49,037 bases of DNA from CALXOD01 sp964402715 (GCA_964402715.1 CAYODJ010000015.1:1-49037); one strand, 5' to 3'. Numbered from the stretch's first letter, positions 25,909 through 35,255 are shown. The notes: generated by a model from the letters alone, not told the origin. Translations and numbers: made by a program.

Positions 25909-27837
25909 ATGAGCCAAGACCATTTTTTCGTCACCACACCTATCTACTACGTCAACGACAGGCCGCACATCGGACACGCATACACGACCATACTCGCCGA
26001 CGTACTGGCGCGCTATCATCGTTCCTTGAATGTGCCCACATTTTTCCTTACCGGCACCGACGAACACGGCCAGAAGGTTCAGAAAGCCGCTGCGGCGACC
26101 AACAGAACGCCGCAGTCGCACTGCGACGAAACAGTGCTTCGCTTCAAAGAGCTGTGGAACAAACTCGGCATCACCAACGACAAATTCATTCGAACCACTG
26201 ATCCATATCACCAGACGGTGGTGCAGGAAGTTCTGCAAGACTTGTTCGATCGCGGCGAAATCTACAAGGCGGAGTACACCGGGTGGTACTGCGTCAGCGA
26301 CGAGCGGTTCTTCACCGAAAAAGATCTTGTGGATCAGAAATGTCCTGAATGCGGCCGTACGACCACCCAGATCATCGAGTCGAACTATTTCTTCCGCATG
26401 AGCAAATATCGACAATGGCTGATTGACTACATCGAAAATCACCCTGATTTCATTCAGCCGTCGTTCAGAGCCAATGAAACGCTTGGTTTTCTGAGAAAGG
26501 GGCTCTCAGATCTCTGCATCAGCCGCCCTAAATCACGAGTCTCGTGGGGCATAGAACTGCCGTTCGATCACGACTACGTCTGTTACGTGTGGTTTGACGC
26601 ATTGATCAACTACGTCTCGGGCGTGGGTTACCGTCAGAACACGAGGGAGTTCGAAAAATGGTGGCCGGCTTCGTATCACCTGATCGGCAAGGATATTCTG
26701 ACCACTCACAGCGTTTACTGGCCCACCATGTTGAAAGCGATGGGACTGCCGATGCCTACCGCAATTTTCGCACACGGCTGGTGGCTGACAAATAACACCA
26801 AGATGGGCAAATCCCTCGGTAACGCCGTCAACCCGATGCAGTTGATTGAAAAATACGGCGTGGACGCTTTCCGCTATTTCCTTCTTTCCGAAATGTCTCC
26901 CGGGCAGGATGCGTCGTTTTCCGAAGATGCGTTCATCGTCCGCTACAACAGCGACCTGGCAAATGATCTGGGGAATCTTCTCAACAGGGTGCAGAAATTG
27001 ACGATACGTTATTTCGGCGGAACAATCCCAGAGGCTGGCAAGCTGGAAGACGAGGACAGGGACATTCTGTGCTCCGTGCAAGCGGCTATAGACACCATGG
27101 AGCAGGCTCTGCATGACATGAAGTGCGATCAGGGAATAGCCGCCGTCATGAGCGTGGTACGTGCCGGCAATCGCTATCTCGAAAAAACCGCACCGTGGAT
27201 CCTCGCGAGACGCGGCGATACCGAAAGACTTCGGACCGTGCTTCACACCGCATCTGAAATCCTGAGACAGATAGCGATTCTTCTGCTACCGGTGATGCCG
27301 GTAAAGATGGCATCTCTTGGAAAGTCTCTCGGCTTCGGTGAAAAAGAGTTCGCGGCGGAGCGCATCGCTGATCTGCGGAAATCCGGCGATTCCATTTCCG
27401 GACGGATCATGCACGATGTCGATGCGCTCTTCCCGAGGATACAGACGGACGACAGACGGACGGATGCAGCTGCGCCGGTACCGGGAATGCGTTTCCCAAA
27501 GGATGATGAAGATTCATTGATTTCCATCGACGAATTCTCCAAGACGAGGCTGCTCACGGCGGAAGTTATTTCCGCAGAAAGAATCGCTGGAACGGACAAG
27601 CTCTTGAGACTGCAGATCCGAGCGGGCGAGGAGACACGACAGCTGGTTGCCGGCATTGGGAAACACTATGCTCCGGAGGCTCTGATCGGCAGAACCATAG
27701 TTTTTGTCGCAAACTTGAAACCGGCCAAAATCCACGGAGTCGAATCCCAAGGCATGCTTCTCGCCGCAAAGGACGGACACTCTATGAAACTAATCTCTGT
27801 GGACGGCGGGATCTCCTCCGGATCGACTGTGGGATAA
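25909..27837 (+). CDS. metG: Methionyl-tRNA synthetase
   Basis: The 642-residue enzyme charges tRNA-Met. It has the HIGH-type motif PHIGHAYT near residue 20, YCVSDERFF and a single zinc knuckle CPECGRTT around residue 143, and the second class-I motif as KMGKS (family consensus KMSKS) near residue 304. A C-terminal EMAP-type tRNA-binding domain is visible from about residue 545 (ISIDEFSKTRLLTAEVISAE to VESQGMLLAA). The ATG at 25909 is preferred, with AGAGGGA upstream; the longer frame adds an unrelated leader. The HNH gene follows after 11 nt. Confidence 0.96.
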   Translation: MSQDHFFVTTPIYYVNDRPHIGHAYTTILADVLARYHRSLNVPTFFLTGTDEHGQKVQKAAAATNRTPQSHCDETVLRFKELWNKLGITNDKFIRTTDPYHQTVVQEVLQDLFDRGEIYKAEYTGWYCVSDERFFTEKDLVDQKCPECGRTTTQIIESNYFFRMSKYRQWLIDYIENHPDFIQPSFRANETLGFLRKGLSDLCISRPKSRVSWGIELPFDHDYVCYVWFDALINYVSGVGYRQNTREFEKWWPASYHLIGKDILTTHSVYWPTMLKAMGLPMPTAIFAHGWWLTNNTKMGKSLGNAVNPMQLIEKYGVDAFRYFLLSEMSPGQDASFSEDAFIVRYNSDLANDLGNLLNRVQKLTIRYFGGTIPEAGKLEDEDRDILCSVQAAIDTMEQALHDMKCDQGIAAVMSVVRAGNRYLEKTAPWILARRGDTERLRTVLHTASEILRQIAILLLPVMPVKMASLGKSLGFGEKEFAAERIADLRKSGDSISGRIMHDVDALFPRIQTDDRRTDAAAPVPGMRFPKDDEDSLISIDEFSKTRLLTAEVISAERIAGTDKLLRLQIRAGEETRQLVAGIGKHYAPEALIGRTIVFVANLKPAKIHGVESQGMLLAAKDGHSMKLISVDGGISSGSTVG

Positions 27838-27848
27838 GGCAAGCGTCC

Positions 27849-28166
27849 ATGAGCGACTGGATTGAAATTGAACGCGACGAACAGCATATAAGGCGCGAAC
27901 GCGCCAAGGCCAGGGAATTGCGGCACACCGAGTACTTTCGGAAGAAGTTTCTCAGAGGCATCTGCCACTACTGCAAACGAAAATTTCCGGAAAAGGAATT
28001 GACTCTGGATCATATCGTTCCCGTTGCACGCGGCGGACGCAGCACCCGAGGCAATCTTGTGGTTTGCTGTCTGCACTGCAATCAGGCGAAAAAATATCTG
28101 ACCCCTGCAGAAATGATACTGGAAAGGATGGGAAAATCTCCGGATTCGGATGAGGCCGCACGCTGA
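27849..28166 (+). CDS. HNH endonuclease-like protein
   Basis: The 105-residue protein has a compact HNH nuclease core: CHYC near residue 39, LTLDHIVPVARGG around residue 51 and NLVVCCLHCNQAKK around residue 68, giving the two Cys pairs and the His/Asn residues. An Arg/Glu-rich N-terminus precedes it. Such stand-alone HNH proteins may act in repair, defence or housekeeping, and the role is unknown. It starts 11 nt after metG, so it is probably co-transcribed. Confidence 0.82.
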   Translation: MSDWIEIERDEQHIRRERAKARELRHTEYFRKKFLRGICHYCKRKFPEKELTLDHIVPVARGGRSTRGNLVVCCLHCNQAKKYLTPAEMILERMGKSPDSDEAAR

Positions 28167-28678
28167 ATAACGCGTCGGCTGTATCAGAAGGCAGAGGCCT
28201 CTCTCATTCCGCCCCCCGTTTTCTCCGTCCGTTCGCATCCGGAGGCGGAAAACCGCGAGAAGATGTCCGCCGGAGCGTCATTCCGCCGACTTGAGACCGT
28301 CTGCACCGTCAGCCCGCCGGAACAAAGAGTTGCACGAGAATCCATACCTGCGGCAACCGTCACTTTGCCATACCTACGTGCAGAGTCCGTCCGAATGATC
28401 ACAAGGACGCGGATCGACATCCGTCCACGCTGCTAGGAACGACGTTCCGCTGCAAGAAGATGAAAAGCGCATGAAAGATGCGCAACACTTTTCATGCGTC
28501 CAGACGCGACAGGAACCGACAGAAGCGAACGTGCAAGAACGCCGTGCGCGTCTGCGGTTCATTCAGAAGTCGAACCGGGCGACGGAGAAATTCATACGCT
28601 GCAACCGTTTTGCAGACGCATTCTTCAGCCGCCTCCGACTCATCCCGATGCCATTCGATACGGTCGACGGCCGCCGTA
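28167..28678. other. No gene supported (512 bp)
   Basis: Frames here are short and biased and no ribosome-binding site leads into one. It is the 3' space between the converging HNH gene and the membrane protein gene. A 7-bp stem hairpin at 28657-28680 lies at its right end. Confidence 0.5.
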
Positions 28679-28680
28679 TC
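28657..28680 (-). terminator. Hairpin at the end of the membrane-sensor-like gene
   Basis: On the minus strand GATACGG pairs with CCGTATC around a 10-nt loop. The hairpin overlaps the stop codon and has no T-tract, so it may stabilise the mRNA end or act as a weak terminator. Confidence 0.35.
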
Positions 28681-29434
28681 AGTTGGCGAAAATCTCGGCG
28701 TATTTGCCGACGTTCTCCTTGTTGATCAACAAGTAGCGGACATTGAACGCATCCTGCAGGTCGTCTGGCACCGCCGCGTCATCGTAGACCGCTTTCGGAC
28801 TGGTCACCACCACCGCGCTTATCGCATCCTTTGCGATTGCCGTAGCCAGTCCCGGCATGCCGACGTTGCCGACCAGAATAATCTTCGGCTCCTTACCATC
28901 CATCGCGTTTCTCAACAACTTGAAGTTGGACGTATCCGACGGCATGTCGACCATAGACACGACCACTTTGGCATCGTTGTGCTTCGACACCAGCGCATCG
29001 AAGTCCTGAGCGGTCATCTTCGCGAACGCCGTATCGACTGGCTGAGCACCTTGCGTCGGCATCACCGCAGCCTCAACCGCCACTTCCCCGCCATTCATTC
29101 CGTTCTTCAGCGCATCCATCAGTTGCGGAATTCTCGCGTCGTCCTTACTAGAAACCACAAGCAACACCTTGCATGCACCGGTCTGCGAGGCGATAAACTT
29201 ACCTACTACGAACCCCTGAGAGACAAAAAACTGCGCCTCCTTGGAATGCGCCGAGTTTGTACCGCCTCCGAAGACATTCATCGTCTTGATCAGCAGAAAG
29301 GCGCACAAGACCAGCAGCACCATCAAAACTATGGCAATCGGTTTTGCCGCAGCCACCTCACCCTGCTTCTTGGAACAGACCACCATCCCCGCCAGCAACG
29401 CGATCATAGCGACAATCAACAACGCCGTAAACAT
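28679..29434 (-). CDS. Membrane-anchored protein of unknown function
   Basis: The 251-residue product begins with two membrane helices (about residues 2-20 and 31-50). A soluble alpha/beta domain follows, with alternating strands such as CKVLLVVSSKDDARI, AKVVVSMVDMPSD, PKIILVGNVGMPG and ISAVVVTSPKAVYDD. This rhythm resembles a periplasmic-binding or receiver-like Rossmann fold, but I recognise no named family. The soluble part could face either side. Codon use looks normal. It is preceded on the same strand, after 170 nt, by a small conserved-looking ORF. Confidence 0.75.
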   Translation of the reverse strand: MFTALLIVAMIALLAGMVVCSKKQGEVAAAKPIAIVLMVLLVLCAFLLIKTMNVFGGGTNSAHSKEAQFFVSQGFVVGKFIASQTGACKVLLVVSSKDDARIPQLMDALKNGMNGGEVAVEAAVMPTQGAQPVDTAFAKMTAQDFDALVSKHNDAKVVVSMVDMPSDTSNFKLLRNAMDGKEPKIILVGNVGMPGLATAIAKDAISAVVVTSPKAVYDDAAVPDDLQDAFNVRYLLINKENVGKYAEIFAN

Positions 29435-29604
29435 GATGAATTCTCCTCAGACTTAATCCTTGTGTGCACCCAATCCTATCCCGAATCATTCATGCCATCG
29501 ACTCGCATCCAAAAATCCCGCAGACCAGAACCCACATCTTCACACGGGATGCTTCCGCACCGCAGAAAGCCGTCACGGACAGCGACTACACGTCGAGAAT
29601 CGTC

Positions 29605-29844
29605 CTACTTCTGTTCATTCTTCTCATTCTTCCGAACCAGACCTGCCTCGATGCATTTGTCGCAGAACCGCTGCATGGACGTGAAGGCACGCAGAAGAGG
29701 CATGGCTATGCGTTCGCAGACAACCGGTGTCTGAGATTTTCCGTCGGCACTCGGTTGCAACGTGACGAAATCAAACCGCACTATTCCGTCAATGACACGA
29801 AACGTCCCGATGCCATCGGCGAAAATTTCCTGATTGCTGTCCAT
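29605..29844 (-). CDS. Small protein of unknown function (79 residues)
   Basis: AAAGGGA lies about 11 nt before the ATG. The 79-residue product has a beta-strand-like first half (IGTFRVIDGIVRFDFVTLQP) and a helical second half (VVCERIAMPLLRAFTSMQRF) ending in a Lys/Glu tail. The layout recalls the DUF3467 group, but I would not assign it. It may be co-transcribed with the downstream membrane protein gene. Confidence 0.55.
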   Translation of the reverse strand: MDSNQEIFADGIGTFRVIDGIVRFDFVTLQPSADGKSQTPVVCERIAMPLLRAFTSMQRFCDKCIEAGLVRKNEKNEQK

Positions 29845-31065
29845 GAGATCAAATCCCTTTCATTAACGCAGCTCCGTTTCCGTCACTCCGCATGTCGGAG
29901 ACGTGGCTGACAACTCGTGTCCGTAATATGAACCAGAATTAGAACAATTCAATGCCGAAATCAAACTTATTCGCCGCAATGTTACCAATCGCGGCTCGGG
30001 TACATTGCTACGACTGCAAGCGGTCACTGCGGTATCATGCTGCAGGCAAAGGTCAGACATGAACCGGATCGATTTTTGAAAACAACTAAGGCAAGGTCCG
30101 TCGCGCTGCGATCAATCGTCATGATCACCTTTGTCTGTCGCGTCTCGATGAACAGCGGACAGATTCCGGCGGTCGCCGGAACCGGTTCGTCCCGAATTAC
30201 GCTTCCATCTTCCGCAATGATCCGCTGTCAACCAACATATTCCATGCAATGTATGAAATCATGCGTTAGATGCAGCAACATAGTTTTATGGACAGAATCA
30301 CTGTCAACCCACAGGATTGAAAAACAGCCTTTTTTTCATCACTATTGAGCTTACTTCTCTGATTTTTTCAGAATACCCTTTCCCGATTTTTTCTTTCATT
30401 GAGTTTGTTCATGCGGAGCAAACACCGGCAGGAATGCCTGTTCCGGAGCCGCTTTCATACGGACAGGGTCGGATGCTGTCCCACAGCATCGCAGGACGCT
30501 TCCGCTATTCAGATGTTGATGTGCTCATCCCATGGGACGGTTGTGGGACAGAATCTGACATGACGGCATGGTCAGAGGCGCAGCCAATTTTATTCGTGAC
30601 CCGCGACTGGGAAAACATGACACGTCTTTATGAAGAACGGAGGTTTCAAGAATTGCGGATCGAGACTATATTGATCACGTACTTTCGAAACAAAAGACCA
30701 AAATGAGATTCGAACGCGCGTTGCAATAAATTTGTCGGAAGAGACTCAGGGCTGGAAAAGAGCTGACGACACACCAGTACATGTCTGCCGCATAGGTGTG
30801 CGCGGACGGAGTATCACGGGCTCTTGCAGTTTCGCAGCAATAGCCTTTTGAGCGGCACGAGTGTCTGGCAGAGAAAGACGAAGAAATTCTTTCATGAAAG
30901 CCACTGCTGTTGAACGTCCCTCTGTAGATCATCAAAATGTTTCCGCTCCATGAGGCAGAATGACGGATGTTGTATTTCCGGGGAGCGTGACGCGAAACCC
31001 ACTCCGTCGGCTGAATGAAAACCAGTCGTTAACGGCTGACCAACGAACGTCAAGGGGAATATGAA
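29845..31065. other. Gene-poor, A+T-richer stretch with decayed ORFs (1.2 kb)
   Basis: No intact gene is secure. Part of the interval (about 29900-30400) is visibly A+T-richer than the flanks. A probable broken ORF sits at 30027-30245 on the minus strand. A 129-codon plus-strand frame at 30317-30706 starts only with TTG. A 49-codon minus-strand ORF at 30746-30895 (MKEFLRLSLPDTRAAQKAIA...) overlaps an upstream short frame by ATGA. These look like remnants of mobile or accessory genes next to the restriction-modification genes. Confidence 0.5.
30027..30245 (-). pseudogene. Broken ORF, possibly an IS110-type transposase N-terminus
   Basis: An ATG opens MEYVG and then a stop. The shifted continuation RIIAEDGSVIRDEPVPATAG to VIMTIDRSATDLALVVFKN is open for about 65 codons and reads like real protein. 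IS110-family transposases begin in this style (MxYVGxD..., then DEDGxI), so this may be a truncated, internally deleted copy. No terminal repeats or later transposase domains are visible, so the assignment is tentative. Confidence 0.3.
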
Positions 31066-31737
31066 ATGCGTTTGGAGGATGCCGACAGACATTTTAATCA
31101 GCTCGCGGGGATTAAGTTCAAGGATCTTTTCCGTCCTGCTGACATGCAGATGATAATCATCAACAAGGGAAAGACTGGACAGCTGCTGGAACTTTCCCTA
31201 GGCATGCATTTGTCGAACACTAATCTGGATTTCGAGGACGGCGAGTTGAAAACGAATAAATGTGACGCCGCCGGAAATCCAATGGAGACCGTGTTTATCA
31301 CCCAGATAAGCAGCATCATTGATGAACTGATCGAGCAGCGTCCGTTTGAAGAGACGTATCTTTACAGGAAAATCAGCAATGTTCTTTATGTTCCGGTCTG
31401 CAAAGACGGGACCCCTGAGAACTGGATGTTTCTGCCCAGCATTCATATTGACTTGCGCAAGTCTGCATTTGCCGGTTTGAAAGATATATGGCGTGACGAT
31501 TATTATTCCATATGCAACCAGCTGCGGGATCATATCGAACACAGTCCGGACGGATTCATTCATACTTCCAACGGGAGACATATTCAGGTGCGCAGCAAGG
31601 ACGCCAGAGACAGTTCGGAAAAATATCATCCCATTTACTCTGATGTATATGGAAGGTGTGTGTCAGACAAGAACTACGCATTCTATTTCCAGAAACAGTT
31701 CGTGTATGATGTCAGACGGATTGTCGGCCTCTGGTAG
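31066..31737 (+). CDS. MutH/Sau3AI-family restriction endonuclease
   Basis: The 223-residue protein fits the MutH/Sau3AI nuclease fold. After an N-terminal FKDLFR segment comes KGKTGQLLELSLG (a Glu like that of MutH) and then LDFEDGELKTN, matching the family's Asp...Glu-x-Lys catalytic triad. These enzymes cut at GATC. AAGGGGA precedes the ATG. It is the first gene of three in a row with two DNA methyltransferases, which supports a restriction role rather than mismatch repair. No regulatory C-protein is seen. Confidence 0.82.
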   Translation: MRLEDADRHFNQLAGIKFKDLFRPADMQMIIINKGKTGQLLELSLGMHLSNTNLDFEDGELKTNKCDAAGNPMETVFITQISSIIDELIEQRPFEETYLYRKISNVLYVPVCKDGTPENWMFLPSIHIDLRKSAFAGLKDIWRDDYYSICNQLRDHIEHSPDGFIHTSNGRHIQVRSKDARDSSEKYHPIYSDVYGRCVSDKNYAFYFQKQFVYDVRRIVGLW

Positions 31738-31841
31738 ACCATGGCTGACCCAAAAGGCTTTCGTCTTATCCAAGGCGGAATCATCCCTGGATATGACGGC
31801 AATCATGGCATGACACCGTTTAACAATCAACGGGGAAAAAC

Positions 31842-32672
31842 ATGAATCTTAGGCTCTCTCCATTCGTCAAATGGGCGGGAGGGAAACGCCAGCTCCTTGA
31901 TCGTCTTGAGTCACGTATGCCTGAAACATACAACAGGTACTACGAACCTTTCATCGGAGGCGGCGCGTTGCTTCTCTACGTACGGCCAGTCGACGCCGTC
32001 ATCAACGACACAAACCGACAGCTGCTTAATGTGTACCGGCAGCTCAAGTGGAGTCCGGAAACGGTTATCTCCTCCGTAAACGCGCTGGACAAGGATCCGT
32101 GTGATAAGAGCCGCTATCTGCTCCTGCGGAAGCGCTATAACTCAAAAATGAAGTCTTGCGAACTGGACGCAGAGTGCGCGGCCCTGATGATCTGGATAAA
32201 CAAGCATTGCTTTAACGGCCTCTACCGAGTTAACTCCGACGGCCTGTTCAATGTTCCGTACAACAACAAGGCTGACGGTGCTTCCGTCGACGAAGACAAT
32301 CTGAGAAACATCGGAGCGTATCTGCAGACTCACAAGGTTGACATCAGAGAAGGAGATTTTGAAGAGGCCTGCGCGGATGTACGACCCGGTGACTTTGTCT
32401 ATTTCGACTCTCCGTACGTTCCAGTTAGCGATACGGCGAACTTTGCGGATTACACCAAGGACGGTTTCACGCTTGAGGATCATGAGAGGCTGTCCGTTCT
32501 GTTTAGAAAACTCGATGAACTCGGAGTGAAGCTTATGCTCAGCAATCATGACGTTCCGCTTGTGCGCAAACTGTACGGAAACTACAGAATCGAGAGTGTC
32601 GACGTCCGCAGAGGAATAAATAGCGTCGCATCGAAACGGACAGGCAAAGAGGTAATCGTGACAAATTACTGA
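31842..32672 (+). CDS. Dam/DpnM-like adenine-N6 DNA methyltransferase
   Basis: The 276-residue enzyme belongs to the alpha-class (D12) adenine methylases. It starts with FVKWAGGKRQLL (SAM-binding motif), has YYEPFIGGGALLLY around residue 42 and HCFNGLYRVNSDGLFNVPY near residue 123, typical of Dam and DpnM (GATC). The catalytic motif reads DSPY (in FVYFDSPYVPV, near residue 188), whereas the family consensus is DPPY. GGGG and an A-rich spacer precede the ATG. It should protect host GATC sites from the upstream nuclease. Confidence 0.88.
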   Translation: MNLRLSPFVKWAGGKRQLLDRLESRMPETYNRYYEPFIGGGALLLYVRPVDAVINDTNRQLLNVYRQLKWSPETVISSVNALDKDPCDKSRYLLLRKRYNSKMKSCELDAECAALMIWINKHCFNGLYRVNSDGLFNVPYNNKADGASVDEDNLRNIGAYLQTHKVDIREGDFEEACADVRPGDFVYFDSPYVPVSDTANFADYTKDGFTLEDHERLSVLFRKLDELGVKLMLSNHDVPLVRKLYGNYRIESVDVRRGINSVASKRTGKEVIVTNY

Positions 32673-32690
32673 GGAGGGCAGGTCGGAACG

Positions 32691-33497
32691 ATGACAGCAG
32701 ACACAGGCGATCTGTCTCCATACTATGAAACCGATGATGCCATGCTTTTCGTCGGAGACTCGTTTTCAATCCTCGACAAACTTGAACCGGAATCGGTAGA
32801 TATGGTGTTTGCCGATCCGCCCTATTTCCTGAGCAACGGCGGCGTTACATGCCACGCCGGGAGAATGGTTTCAGTCAACAAGGGCGACTGGGACAAAGCC
32901 TCGTCGTTGGACGGGAAACATGAGTTCAACAGGGCATGGATTCGGCTATGCAGAAAGATTCTCGCCCAGAACGGCACCATCTGGATCAGCGGGACACTGC
33001 ATAACATATACAGTATCGGAATGGCTCTGGAACAGGAAAGCTTCAAAATCATCAACAACATAACCTGGCAAAAGACCAATCCGCCTCCGAATCTCGCGTG
33101 CAGATGTTTCACTCACAGTACAGAAACTATTTTGTGGGCTCGGAAAGACGAAAAAAAAGCGCGGCACTTCTTCAACTACCGGCTCATGCGGGAGCGAAAT
33201 GGCGGAAAGCAGATGAAGGATGTGTGGATCGGTTCACTCACTCCCCGGCAAGAGAAATCAGAAGGGAAACACCCTACACAAAAACCATTGTATATCCTTG
33301 AACGCATCATCGAGGCATCAACCGTGGAGGGCGATCTGATTCTGGATCCGTTCTGCGGGAGTTCGACGACCGGCGTGGCGGCAAGACGTCTGAACCGTAA
33401 GTACATAGGAATCGACAGCAATCAGGAATACATAGATCTGTCGATCAGACGGTTGCGGCATGAGATGAATTTTTTGGAAAATAAAGGATCCCCCTGA
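32691..33497 (+). CDS. DpnA-like DNA methyltransferase (beta class)
   Basis: The 268-residue protein has catalytic motif DPPYFLSNGG near residue 43 before SAM-binding motif DPFCGSSTTGVAA near residue 220, plus KHPTQKPLYILERII near residue 195. This beta-class order matches DpnA, whose length is also about 268 residues and which modifies single-stranded DNA at GATC in the DpnII system. It starts 18 nt after the Dam-like gene, so the three genes form one operon. Confidence 0.87.
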   Translation: MTADTGDLSPYYETDDAMLFVGDSFSILDKLEPESVDMVFADPPYFLSNGGVTCHAGRMVSVNKGDWDKASSLDGKHEFNRAWIRLCRKILAQNGTIWISGTLHNIYSIGMALEQESFKIINNITWQKTNPPPNLACRCFTHSTETILWARKDEKKARHFFNYRLMRERNGGKQMKDVWIGSLTPRQEKSEGKHPTQKPLYILERIIEASTVEGDLILDPFCGSSTTGVAARRLNRKYIGIDSNQEYIDLSIRRLRHEMNFLENKGSP

Positions 33498-34025
33498 AAA
33501 AGGTGAAGATCGGGGCATTGACGGTTGCAATCCATGCACGCCGTTCCCTGAATCCATGTCATTCCGTAGGCCGGCGCAGCGAAATTCCCACCGCAGACGG
33601 CTGTCATGGACGAAAGTTCAGCGGAACACAATCACGGCGCAGACACGCGCAGACGCCATCCTGGCGGATTGTGGAGACTGTCGTCCGGAGATGAGGACTC
33701 CCCCGCAACTCTTGACAAACGGCTCTGCCGACATTACAGTACGTCCCCGCAGGGCGTTGTTCTTACGGAAAGATGTCTCCTGCGACACAGTTCGGAGACG
33801 GGACGCCGGCGGATGAGCCACTTGCGTCATGACGGCCGCAGCGACGGAGCGCTGCGGCGTGGCATGACGGACATCCGCCGATCCCCTCCGACAGCGGGCA
33901 AGAACGTGATATGCAGCGCCGACTAGAAAATTCTCTGCGGAATTCAAGCAAATGAGTCATCCGGAAAACGATGCGCACGGATCCGCAGAATCTGCGTGCA
34001 TCAAGCACTGAGGAGTCATCGTCAC
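33498..34025. other. No gene supported (528 bp)
   Basis: Frames on both strands are Arg/Ser-rich shadows without ribosome-binding sites. The GAGGAG of the next gene lies at the right edge. I see no repeat or terminator with confidence. Confidence 0.45.
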
Positions 34026-35255
34026 ATGCCCGCTCTCCTTCCATTCCGCGGCCTGCTGCCGACACCGGAGCACGCGCCGGAGGTCGCCGCCGTACCTTAC
34101 GATGTAGTCAGCACACAGGAAGCCGCAGCGCTGGCAGCCGGTCATCCTCTGAGTTTCCTGCATGTCTCCAGACCCGAGATCGACCTTGAACCCGGTGCCG
34201 AAACATATACCGAGCGCATGTATGCGCAGGCGGCCGCTGCATTCCAACGCATCCGCCGCGATGCGCCGCTGCTGCAGGACTCGGAAAAGCACCTCTACGT
34301 CTACCGATTGCGGATGAACGGCCATGTGCAGACCGGCGTGTTCGGCGCGGCGTCCGTCACGGAATACAACGAAAATGTCATCAGAAAACATGAAACGACC
34401 CGCAAGGACAAGGAGGATGACCGTGCCAGGCACATCATGGCTCTGCGCGCCCACACGGGTCCGGCTTTCTTCACATACCGTGACAATGCCCGAATCGACA
34501 TGGCGGTGTCGGCCGAGACAGACAGAAAGCCTCTGTTCGATTTCACGGCTGCCGACGGCATCAGACACACGCTGTGGCGCGTCCCGGCGGAGAACAGCAT
34601 GAAGCTCGCGTCGGAGTTCCGCAACGTCGATCACTTCTACATCGCCGACGGACATCACCGGAGCGCAGCAGCAGCGCGCGCCGCTGCAGAATGCGCCGGA
34701 ATCGGCGGAAGTCATGCCGTCAATGAGGAATGCAGCCTCTTTCTGGCTGCGGCATTCCCGGCCTCGCAGCTCGCCATTTTTCCGTACAACCGCGTGATAC
34801 GCACGCTTAACGGAGCAGATCCCCGAACGTTTTTGAAATCGCTGGAGAAGAACTTCTCGCTCTCCTCCGCGTGCGACGGATTCCCCGCGCACAGGGGGGA
34901 AATCAGAATGTTTCTGGAAGGCTCGTGGCATATGCTTACGCCTAAATTCGATGCCGCAGGACTCGGTCCTGTCGAACAGCTGGATGTCAGCATCCTGCAG
35001 ACGTACGTTCTCGCGCCTCTGCTGAACATCGCCGATCCGCGCACCAGCGGTTCCATCGACTTCATCGGCGGCGCCGACAGCGTCGCCTCGGTGGAAAGAA
35101 AAGTAACCGGCGGTGATTTCGCCGTGGGATTTTCCCTGTATCATCTGACTGTGGACGATCTGATGCGCATCTCTGACTCAGGCGCCATTATGCCCCCGAA
35201 ATCGACATGGTTCGAACCGAAACTGCGCGACGGACTTGTCTGCCATGTCTTTTAG
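34026..35255 (+). CDS. DUF1015 family protein
   Basis: The 409-residue product matches DUF1015 (an HTH/SerA-associated conserved protein). It has LPFRGLLP near the start, VAAVPYDVVSTQEA around residue 20, IRKHETTRKDKEDDR near residue 120 and the signature YIADGHHRSAAAA near residue 207. The biochemical role is unknown; in many bacteria it lies near serine or amino-acid genes, not so here. GAGGAG sits 10 nt before the ATG, and the upstream extension is not protein-like. Confidence 0.9.
   Translation: MPALLPFRGLLPTPEHAPEVAAVPYDVVSTQEAAALAAGHPLSFLHVSRPEIDLEPGAETYTERMYAQAAAAFQRIRRDAPLLQDSEKHLYVYRLRMNGHVQTGVFGAASVTEYNENVIRKHETTRKDKEDDRARHIMALRAHTGPAFFTYRDNARIDMAVSAETDRKPLFDFTAADGIRHTLWRVPAENSMKLASEFRNVDHFYIADGHHRSAAAARAAAECAGIGGSHAVNEECSLFLAAAFPASQLAIFPYNRVIRTLNGADPRTFLKSLEKNFSLSSACDGFPAHRGEIRMFLEGSWHMLTPKFDAAGLGPVEQLDVSILQTYVLAPLLNIADPRTSGSIDFIGGADSVASVERKVTGGDFAVGFSLYHLTVDDLMRISDSGAIMPPKSTWFEPKLRDGLVCHVF

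Noticed and set aside
33606..33947. Overlapping plus and minus frames after the DpnA-like gene
   Set aside because: No ribosome-binding site, no recognisable domain and biased composition on both strands.
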